Below, one piece after another: positions 1 to 4,132 of a stretch of 5,536 bases of DNA. The notes beneath the pieces were generated by a model. The model saw only the letters and a list, made by a program, of their open reading frames with translations. It was not told where the DNA came from and ran no database searches. Positions within the stretch are counted from its first letter, which is position 1. Every line of letters begins with the position of its first letter. Where the stretch lies: the NCBI GenBank assembly GCA_002383285.1, contig DFXU01000093.1, forward strand, positions 8,236-13,771. Direction: 5' to 3'. The stretch comes from Caryophanales bacterium UBA4100. Its GTDB lineage: Bacteria; Bacillota; Bacilli; Paenibacillales; UBA4045. Made by a program: the position numbers and the translations under genes.

Positions 1-417
1 CCCGTTCGCGATGGTCTCGTTGATGCAGGATTGGTCATCCATGAGGCACGGTTCACATATCCGTCCTACGGACTAGCCATGATGGCTGATCTTGGGAGCT
101 GGTGGGAAACAGATACTGGGCTACCTATTCCACTTGGCGCAATCATCGCTCGCCGGTCGTTGGATCTACAGGCTATCACAGGCTGGATTCGATCATCCGT
201 CGAATATGCATGGGCACACCCAGAAGCATCACGAGAATATGTGCTCGAGCATGCTCAAGAGATGGACCCTCAGGTTGCAAAAGCTCATATCGATCTCTAT
301 GTAAATGAATATACTGCTAACCTAGGCGATAGCGGCTATGAAGCAGTCTCAGCTCTTCTAAGTCGTGCTGCGCAAGAGGGAATTGTACCTCAGGTGGATT
401 TAGCATTGCTGCGCTAA
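1..417 (+). CDS. mqnD: 1,4-dihydroxy-6-naphthoate synthase MqnD, C-terminal part
   Basis: MqnD converts cyclic dehypoxanthine futalosine to 1,4-dihydroxy-6-naphthoate in the futalosine route to menaquinone, in the cytoplasm. The reading frame is open from base 1 to the TAA at 415-417, giving 138 residues, about half of the usual 270-290; the N-terminal half lies upstream of the window. Family hallmarks visible are DAGLVIHEARFTY (window residues 8-20), DLGSWWETDTGLPIPLGAI (27-45), and the C-terminal HIDLYVNEY segment. The His of IHE (residue 14) corresponds, by my recollection, to the proposed catalytic His of the Thermus enzyme. A TTG at 31 is an internal codon, not a start, because the conserved sequence continues upstream of it. 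The gene converges on the YerB gene across a 600-base spacer. No T-tailed hairpin is seen directly after its stop. The family assignment is strong; the gene is cut only by the window edge. Confidence 0.9.
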   Translation, partial: PVRDGLVDAGLVIHEARFTYPSYGLAMMADLGSWWETDTGLPIPLGAIIARRSLDLQAITGWIRSSVEYAWAHPEASREYVLEHAQEMDPQVAKAHIDLYVNEYTANLGDSGYEAVSALLSRAAQEGIVPQVDLALLR

Positions 418-533
418 GTATCTTCATCTCGTTTCCCCTTACTATTATTAGTCTGGATCGGAATAAGCTCATAACTGGATAGGCGAAGTAAGCGGATAAG
501 GTAGCTTTTACCGGTTGGGCTATACCAATTGAG

Positions 534-711
534 CGGACACAGAAGCCCTTATTCCACTCCAATTTGCCTGAAGAAAGATCGAGCCGGACACAGAAGCCGC
601 TATTTGTAGAATGTGACTTCGAAAACAGCTCTTATAGCAAAAATAACAGATCCTGAGTCCGCGAAATTGGATATTAGGGTAAATAAAGCGAAATAGCGGA
701 TCTATAGTCCA
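534..711. repeat. Four degenerate 20-bp motifs in head-to-head inverted pairs
   Basis: Two copies run on the plus strand, at 534-553 (CGGACACAGAAGCCCTTATT) and 585-604 (CGGACACAGAAGCCGCTATT), with 18 of 20 bases identical. Two run on the minus strand, at 642-661 (CGGACTCAGGATCTGTTATT) and 692-711 (TGGACTATAGATCCGCTATT), matching the second copy at 15 and 13 of 20 bases. The offset is 51 bp within the first pair and 50 bp within the second, so the whole is a large imperfect inverted repeat with a centre near 623. Some copies are themselves near-palindromic, with AGCGGA facing TCCRC. A short CCAATTT also occurs in both orientations (559-565 and, reversed, 664-670). This looks like decayed copies of a dispersed intergenic repeat family. 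No transposase or target duplication is visible. Confidence 0.65.
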
Positions 712-737
712 CATAGTAAGTGGGATTGCAACTCAGC

Positions 738-818
738 GCTACTAAAGCTACTAAATCTACCAAAGCTACCAAAGCTACCAAAGCTGCCAATGCTACCAAA
801 GCTGCCAATGCTGCCAAT
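738..818. repeat. 9-bp tandem repeat, nine units (GCTACCAAA)
   Basis: Nine consecutive 9-bp units run without interruption: GCTACTAAA twice, TCTACCAAA, GCTACCAAA twice, GCTGCCAAT, GCTACCAAA, then GCTGCCAAT twice. The two main unit types alternate near the right end, which suggests expansion by slippage or unequal exchange with later point changes. Because the period is a multiple of three, every frame through it stays open: the plus strand reads as Ala-Thr-Lys/Ala-Ala-Asn triplets. The short plus frame that contains it (GTG at 720 to TAA at 834-836) lacks a ribosome binding site, so I regard the tract as a non-coding minisatellite. Confidence 0.85.
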
Positions 819-912
819 CGTATTAGACTGAGTTAACGGCGTTATCAATTTTATATAAAACTTTCTATAAAAACACATACATATAATTCAATTCAGCTGT
901 ACTTACATGCAA

Positions 913-965
913 TTTTTCGCTCAACGAAAAACATCCCCCCGGCTTAAATACTGCCGGAAGGGATG
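913..965 (-). terminator. Rho-independent terminator of the YerB gene, with a second hairpin in its tail
   Basis: Read on the minus strand, arms at 965-953 and 943-932 (CATCCC..CCGGC against GCCGGGGGGATG) form a GC-rich stem of about 12 pairs with one bulge and a 9-base loop, followed at once by five T residues (931-927). It starts 56 bases after the YerB stop. The T tract is itself one arm of a second hairpin, TTTTTCG/CGAAAAA at 913-919 and 925-931 with a 5-base loop. On the plus strand the main stem is followed five bases later by a TATTTTT run, so it may also stop transcripts arriving from the mqnD side. Confidence 0.8.
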
Positions 966-1021
966 CCCTATTTTTGACTCAGGTTCATTTCATTCCTTCT
1001 AGATTAACGCTAACTTCGCTA

Positions 1022-2125
1022 CTATTGATACTCAACCTTAGACCCAAGCGGTACAACGTGAATCCATGTTTTGCCGGGTAACAATTCAACCTCTTTATCA
1101 TCGATGAAAGTACGAATAATTCCGCCCTTGCTCTCCCATGTAATATCGCGCAGCTGACCTTGTTGAATGATATAACCTTCACCAGGGCCAATCACATCTA
1201 CCGAACGGCGTCCGGCACTATCCAGCACCTTGTGCTTGCTGAAGGCAATGATAATATTATCAGCCGTAAGCTGTGTATCTGTTGTCTTGTCCTTATGCAG
1301 CTCACCAGCCATAATCCTATTATACTTATTTATTGCAGTATCATACGTGTAACCCACGGTATAACCCGAGATATAAGGTATCGTAACTGACGACGCAGGC
1401 TTCCCCGTTATCACTGGTGCCTCATTCTGCGGATAGAAGTTAAGCGATGGGCCTGTCCATTCCTCTCTGAACTTCTTCTTCTCCGCACCCTTGCGAATTA
1501 ACTCCGTGCTTGAGTACAGATTATGCGGTGCCTTACGACTCTTATCACGCCAGTAGTACGCATCATCACCATAAACTTGGTCGAAATGTGCGACCTTCTT
1601 AGCAACAATCATATTCATCGCTTCCTGACTCCAACCCGCATGAACAACCAAGGCATCCAAGCCATCACCCAATTGTACAAAATAAGGACGGATACTACGT
1701 ACAGGTCCAATTACCTCGGCTTCCTGACTCTGGTAAACTGCGACGAATCTAGTAATTTCGCCTTCTGCTAGAATTTCGAATACCACATCAGCAAGATGAA
1801 GACCATCCTGAGGCCTGGCCTGCTTCTGATTCTCCACCATGAACATCATCGGTCGAGACTTCACTTCTTCATCACTGCCTATACCGGTTAGCGGATAAAC
1901 GAATGGCTTCATCGGTTCAATGGGGGTGTCCACTTCCACAGCCTCATCCATTACTTTTTCTTCAATCGGTTCTACTGGTGGCTCTATGACTGCCAATTGC
2001 TCATCCTTACCTAAATTAGAGATAATAATGATGATAACAATGATCATGACAATTGCTCCGCCGATACCAGCAAGACGTCTACGATTTTTCTTCTTCTCCG
2101 AAACAAGCTTCGTTCGTCTCAACAT
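1022..2125 (-). CDS. yerB: Membrane-anchored YerB-like protein (DUF3048)
   Basis: This is a 367-residue protein of the YerB/DUF3048 family, whose biochemical role is not established. Residues 1-18 are strongly basic; 19-37 form one very Ile-rich membrane helix; 41-74 are an acidic, Pro/Glu-rich linker. The DUF3048 N-terminal domain follows at about 77-215, with YPLTGI, RPMMFMVEN, ARPQDGLHLADVVFE, EGEITRFVAV, IGPVRSIRPYF and WRDKSRKAPHNLY. The C-terminal domain at about 245-365 has the expected YNR, LTADNIII and PGKTWIHVVP stretches. The basic side before the helix predicts an N-in topology with the domains outside. B. subtilis YerB is annotated as a lipoprotein, but no lipobox Cys is present here. 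I chose the ATG at 2125 over a TTG at 2140 because GAGGAG lies 7 bases before the ATG. In B. subtilis yerB also lies downstream of purD. Family assignment is firm; function is unknown. Confidence 0.92.
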   Translation of the reverse strand: MLRRTKLVSEKKKNRRRLAGIGGAIVMIIVIIIIISNLGKDEQLAVIEPPVEPIEEKVMDEAVEVDTPIEPMKPFVYPLTGIGSDEEVKSRPMMFMVENQKQARPQDGLHLADVVFEILAEGEITRFVAVYQSQEAEVIGPVRSIRPYFVQLGDGLDALVVHAGWSQEAMNMIVAKKVAHFDQVYGDDAYYWRDKSRKAPHNLYSSTELIRKGAEKKKFREEWTGPSLNFYPQNEAPVITGKPASSVTIPYISGYTVGYTYDTAINKYNRIMAGELHKDKTTDTQLTADNIIIAFSKHKVLDSAGRRSVDVIGPGEGYIIQQGQLRDITWESKGGIIRTFIDDKEVELLPGKTWIHVVPLGSKVEYQ

Positions 2126-2132
2126 CAACCGT

Positions 2133-2138
2133 CTCCTC
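2133..2138 (-). promoter_or_regulatory. Ribosome binding site that sets the YerB start
   Basis: GAGGAG on the minus strand ends 7 bases before the ATG at 2125. For the alternative in-frame TTG at 2140 this site would lie inside the coding sequence, and the AGAGGA upstream of the TTG sits directly against it. The ATG is therefore the better start, shortening the longest possible frame by five residues. Confidence 0.8.
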
Positions 2139-2174
2139 AATCCTCTCGTCGGAAGTTATACTTTCTCCCATTTT

Positions 2175-2204
2175 ACCATAAAGCTGTAAGTCTTAGTTGG
2201 TCAA
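2175..2204 (-). promoter_or_regulatory. Probable sigma-A promoter of the YerB gene
   Basis: On the minus strand TTGACC (2204-2199) is followed after 18 bases by TATGGT (2180-2175), matching the consensus at 5 of 6 and 4 of 6 positions. It lies 50-80 bases before the ATG. A perfect 6-bp inverted repeat (TCAAAT at 2201-2206, ATTTGA at 2212-2217) overlaps the -35 element and could be an operator, but it is short enough to be chance. Confidence 0.45.
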
Positions 2205-2262
2205 ATCTACAATTTGAACGAGCAATATTGTGTGCGAATTTGGACACCCTAAGATCATACAG

Positions 2263-2269
2263 AAGGAGG
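2263..2269 (+). promoter_or_regulatory. Strong ribosome binding site for the 40-aa peptide
   Basis: AAGGAGG is a perfect match to the anti-Shine-Dalgarno end of Bacillota 16S rRNA, with 7 bases between it and the ATG at 2277. It is the main evidence that the short frame is translated. No convincing -35/-10 pair is visible between the YerB promoter and this site. Confidence 0.75.
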
Positions 2270-2276
2270 GCCTATT

Positions 2277-2399
2277 ATGATCGCTATCTACGACTACTGC
2301 TGTTCACATTGGCATTCTTTGTTCTTGATTATTGGCATTATTGCTTCGATCTGGCTCGTCTATAGAAAGTACGATAAGCTCAAGATTGGCGGAAGCTAG
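2277..2399 (+). CDS. Small single-pass membrane peptide, 40 aa, unrecognised
   Basis: I do not recognise this gene. ATG at 2277 opens a 40-codon frame ending in TAG at 2397-2399. The polar N-terminus (MIAIYDYCCSHWHS) holds two adjacent Cys and two His within six residues (CCSHWH, residues 8-13). Residues 14-29 (about SLFLIIGIIASIWLVY) form one hydrophobic membrane helix, and the tail (RKYDKLKIGGS) is basic. The positive-inside rule would put the C-terminus in the cytoplasm. The CCSHWH cluster might bind metal or heme or form disulfides, but this is speculation. The perfect ribosome binding site, helix-plus-basic-tail design and clean fit between two genes argue for a real gene. It diverges from the YerB gene and converges on the isomerase gene, with 8 bases between the stops. 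A chance frame remains possible. Confidence 0.68.
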   Translation: MIAIYDYCCSHWHSLFLIIGIIASIWLVYRKYDKLKIGGS

Positions 2400-2407
2400 C
2401 TATATGA

Positions 2408-3199
2408 TTAAGGAGTGGCTTTCACAGGCTCGCCGTATTCTACTCCAAAGGTTTCAACCGTCATGGTCTTAATAACTTGATTCTCTATCGGACGGTCTTG
2501 GGCACCTGTCTCCACCTCTGCAATCGCATCTATTCCCTCAATTCCCTTTATTACTTTGCCGAAAGCCGCATAAGCACCGTCGAGACTTGGATACTCCGTA
2601 TGCATAATGAAGAATTGTGAGCCTGCTGAATCTGGATGCTGAGAACGTGCCATGGAGATTACACCCTTCTCATGCACAAGATCATTCGCGAAGCCGTTAC
2701 TTGAGAATTCGCCCTTAATGGAATAACCAGGACCACCCATTCCCGTGCCATCAGGATCGCCACCTTGAATCATGAAACCAGGTATAACACGGTGAAAGAT
2801 TAGTCCATCATAGAAACCACTGCTTACTAAATTCACGAAATTCGTGACCGTGTTCGGTGCTACCTCCGGATATAATTCAATTTCCATTATATTGCCGCTT
2901 TCCATCTCAACAGTAACGATTGGATTATTACCTTTACCCTCGGATGTATTATTTGTTGCTTCATTATCTTTAGTTGCTTCATTTGTTGCTTCATTCGTCG
3001 CTTCTTTTTCTGTTGCTTCATTTTCTGTTACTTCATTCGTTGCTTCGTTTGTCGCTTTACTACCTGCTGTATTGTTACTTACTGAAGAATTATCCGCCTT
3101 TGTTTTATCTGCATCTGCGACCTGGGCGCAACCCGTCACCATCATAATGACCAGCAGTATTGCTAGCCCAATTAAGCTTGTCTTAGTCCGTTTCATCAT
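2408..3199 (-). CDS. Cyclophilin-type peptidyl-prolyl cis-trans isomerase lipoprotein
   Basis: This is a 263-residue cyclophilin predicted to catalyse prolyl isomerisation during protein folding outside the membrane. Residues 1-23 form a lipoprotein signal peptide with lipobox VTGC and Cys24 as the lipidated residue. Residues 25-92 are a disordered linker rich in Asn, Thr, Glu, Ala and Lys, with EATN-type repeats at about 48-83. The cyclophilin domain spans 93 to about 255. FHRVIPGFMIQGGD (135-148) holds the catalytic Arg137 with Phe142 and Gln145; GSQFFI (193-198) holds the substrate-pocket Phe197. The position of human Trp121 is Ser205 (PSLDG), which suggests weak cyclosporin binding. Bacillus PpiB is a cytoplasmic single domain, so this is a surface version. 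The start is the ATG at 3199, 7 bases after GAGGAG; a TTG just upstream is less likely. Its own promoter precedes it, and no terminator is visible after its stop. Confidence 0.93.
   Translation of the reverse strand: MMKRTKTSLIGLAILLVIMMVTGCAQVADADKTKADNSSVSNNTAGSKATNEATNEVTENEATEKEATNEATNEATKDNEATNNTSEGKGNNPIVTVEMESGNIMEIELYPEVAPNTVTNFVNLVSSGFYDGLIFHRVIPGFMIQGGDPDGTGMGGPGYSIKGEFSSNGFANDLVHEKGVISMARSQHPDSAGSQFFIMHTEYPSLDGAYAAFGKVIKGIEGIDAIAEVETGAQDRPIENQVIKTMTVETFGVEYGEPVKATP
2951..3057 (-). repeat. In-gene tandem repeat coding the EATN linker
   Basis: Within the isomerase gene a degenerate unit of about 12 bases (on the plus strand, GTTGCTTCATTY) recurs some eight times, with a few 3-base insertions or units of other length. 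It encodes the Glu-Ala-Thr-Asn repeats of the lipoprotein linker. All visible changes keep the frame. Such tracts often vary in copy number between strains, which would change how far the catalytic domain stands from the membrane. Confidence 0.8.
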
Positions 3200-3206
3200 C
3201 AATTCG

Positions 3207-3212
3207 CTCCTC
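3207..3212 (-). promoter_or_regulatory. Ribosome binding site that sets the isomerase start
   Basis: GAGGAG on the minus strand ends 7 bases before the ATG at 3199. The TTG at 3202 would have only a 4-base spacing, and the second ATG at 3196 a 10-base one, so the first ATG is preferred. Confidence 0.75.
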
Positions 3213-3232
3213 TATATTCAAATCCTTTCACC

Positions 3233-3261
3233 ATGATAAAATAAATCACATCTCACAGCAA
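3233..3261 (-). promoter_or_regulatory. Probable sigma-A promoter of the isomerase gene
   Basis: On the minus strand TTGCTG (3261-3256) is followed after exactly 17 bases by TATCAT (3238-3233), which differs from TATAAT at one position. The -10 box is 34 bases before the ATG, leaving a short leader with the GAGGAG site. The -35 is weaker (3 of 6). Confidence 0.55.
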
Positions 3262-3282
3262 GCTTGTTCTTCGAAATAAATA

Positions 3283-3337
3283 GAAAAGAGCTGCCTTCCA
3301 CACAGAATACACCGCGCGAAACGCAACTCTTATTTTT
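3283..3337 (-). terminator. Probable terminator of the Bax inhibitor-1 gene
   Basis: Read on the minus strand, AAGAGTTGC (3331-3323) pairs with GCAGCTCTT (3293-3285) over 9 bp including one G-T pair, followed by a T-rich tail. On the plus strand the same stem is followed by TATTTTTAAT, so it looks bidirectional. It begins 26 bases after the Bax inhibitor-1 stop and lies before the isomerase promoter, where a terminator is expected. The loop is long (29 bases), which lowers confidence. Confidence 0.5.
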
Positions 3338-3356
3338 AATAGAACATTATTCGAGC

Positions 3357-4031
3357 TTAGTCGTCCTGTAGGATACCTAGAAAGCGTAACAGATACAGGA
3401 ACAGGTTAATGAAGCTTAAGTACAAGCTTAGAACTGCTAATGGAATCATGCTCTCTTCCAAGCCATGGCGATATTGTGAGATGTCATACAGGATGAATCC
3501 TGAGAAGACCATAATACCACCGAAGGAGATAACAAGACCTAGTGTACCACCAAAGCCACCAACGAATAATTGGATAATCCCCACTCCGATAAGAGCCATT
3601 ATTCCGACCATTAGGAAGCCGCGGAGAAAGCCGAAATCGCGCTTGGAGTAATAACCGTACAGTGATAGACCAGAGAAGATGGCTACAGTTAATATGAAAG
3701 CTTGCATGATCAGCTTAGGACCACCGATATTCGCGTAAGCAATAATCGCAGGGAATATCGTAATTCCACTTATGAAGCAGAAGGTAAATACGAATCCATA
3801 ACCAACAGCTCTACCCTTGCGCCGAATGAAGAATGCTGAGATCAACATAACAAATTCTACGACAACAAGCGGTATGATGAATGCGGGCGGGACAAAATAG
3901 AGTCCAAACACGGTACCCAGAAAAGAAATAAGCACCGAAACCGTAAACATTCTCATAAGCCTGTGGAAAGATTCGTTATAGACTACAGCCTCTTGACCTT
4001 CACCAGCATATGATTGTTTCTGCATATCCAT
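3357..4031 (-). CDS. Bax inhibitor-1/YccA family integral membrane protein
   Basis: This 224-residue protein has about seven membrane helices (roughly 28-47, 51-69, 78-100, 108-127, 139-158, 162-182, 195-219), the layout and length of the bacterial Bax inhibitor-1 family. B. subtilis YetJ of this family is a pH-sensitive calcium leak; E. coli YccA modulates the FtsH protease. Family signatures are GGPKLIMQAFILT (103-115), GLSLYGYYSKRDF (121-133), FILYDISQYRHG (179-190) and LYLSFINLFLYLLRFLGI (203-220). Asp183 matches the first Asp of the YetJ pH-sensing pair; the second Asp position, as I align it, is Ser206, which I recall as more YccA-like. Calcium transport should therefore not be assumed. 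The ATG at 4031 has AGGAGGT 9 bases upstream. It has its own promoter overlapped by a palindrome, and a terminator after it. Confidence 0.9.
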   Translation of the reverse strand: MDMQKQSYAGEGQEAVVYNESFHRLMRMFTVSVLISFLGTVFGLYFVPPAFIIPLVVVEFVMLISAFFIRRKGRAVGYGFVFTFCFISGITIFPAIIAYANIGGPKLIMQAFILTVAIFSGLSLYGYYSKRDFGFLRGFLMVGIMALIGVGIIQLFVGGFGGTLGLVISFGGIMVFSGFILYDISQYRHGLEESMIPLAVLSLYLSFINLFLYLLRFLGILQDD

Positions 4032-4068
4032 GAATCATCAACCTCCTGTAATTACTCGTACAAACTTC

Positions 4069-4096
4069 ATTGTATCATATCCTATTCTTTGCGCAA
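4069..4096 (-). promoter_or_regulatory. Probable extended -10 promoter of the Bax inhibitor-1 gene
   Basis: On the minus strand TTGCGC (4096-4091) is followed after 16 bases by TACAAT (4074-4069), preceded by TGA to make an extended -10 (TGATACAAT). The -10 box is 37 bases before the ATG. The -35 half lies inside a perfect palindrome, so binding there would compete with RNA polymerase. Confidence 0.55.
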
Positions 4097-4100
4097 AGAA
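4085..4100. promoter_or_regulatory. Perfect 16-bp palindrome over the promoter (candidate operator)
   Basis: TTCTTTGCGCAAAGAA is a perfect palindrome with no spacer, placed over the -35 element of the Bax inhibitor-1 gene promoter. It is flanked by two direct copies of ATCATATC (4074-4081 and 4108-4115). A dimeric repressor site is the simplest reading. It is not a normal terminator for purD, because no T run follows it on either strand. Confidence 0.45.
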
Positions 4101-4132
4101 GCTATGCATCATATCTCAGAAACTAACACAAT

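Larger units (their letters stand above)
418..1021. other. Long non-coding spacer between convergent genes
   Basis: This spacer separates the stop codons of mqnD (+) and the YerB gene (-). I see no credible gene in it: no start codon has a good ribosome binding site, and the open frames that exist either run antisense into mqnD or are made of repeats. From left to right it holds an unremarkable stretch (418-530) with small hairpins but no T-tailed terminator, a group of four related motifs in inverted orientation (534-711), a 9-bp tandem repeat (738-818), an AT-rich stretch (841-910) without a convincing promoter, and a hairpin cluster that ends the YerB transcript (913-965). Confidence 0.75.

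Noticed and set aside
317..562. 81-codon minus-strand frame overlapping the end of mqnD
   Set aside because: Half of it is antisense to a well-conserved gene, it has no good start site, and the rest runs into the repeat array.
520..714. 64-codon minus-strand frame in the spacer
   Set aside because: It is made of the inverted repeat motifs, with no ribosome binding site and no protein-like character I recognise.
738..818. CRISPR array
   Set aside because: The units are 9 bp and contiguous with no spacers, so it is a simple tandem repeat.
720..836. Short plus-strand frame starting GTG at 720 and made of Ala-Thr-Lys repeats
   Set aside because: No ribosome binding site and nearly all of it is the 9-bp tandem repeat, which keeps any frame open.
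2201..2217. TCAAAT/ATTTGA inverted repeat as an operator for the YerB gene
   Set aside because: Six-bp arms in AT-rich DNA are common by chance; noted only as overlapping the -35 element.
2214..2258. Promoter for the 40-aa peptide (TTGAAC or TTGTGT with TATTGT or GATCAT)
   Set aside because: No pair has both good matches and proper spacing, and the best one would start transcription inside the ribosome binding site.
2844..3236. 130-codon plus-strand frame opposite the isomerase gene
   Set aside because: It is the antisense shadow of the repeat-coded linker and cyclophilin domain; its Val-Ala-Ser repeats mirror the EATN codons.
4032..4132. Purine riboswitch or other structured leader between purD and the next gene
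   Set aside because: No conserved riboswitch core is recognisable; the only strong dyad is the 16-bp palindrome.
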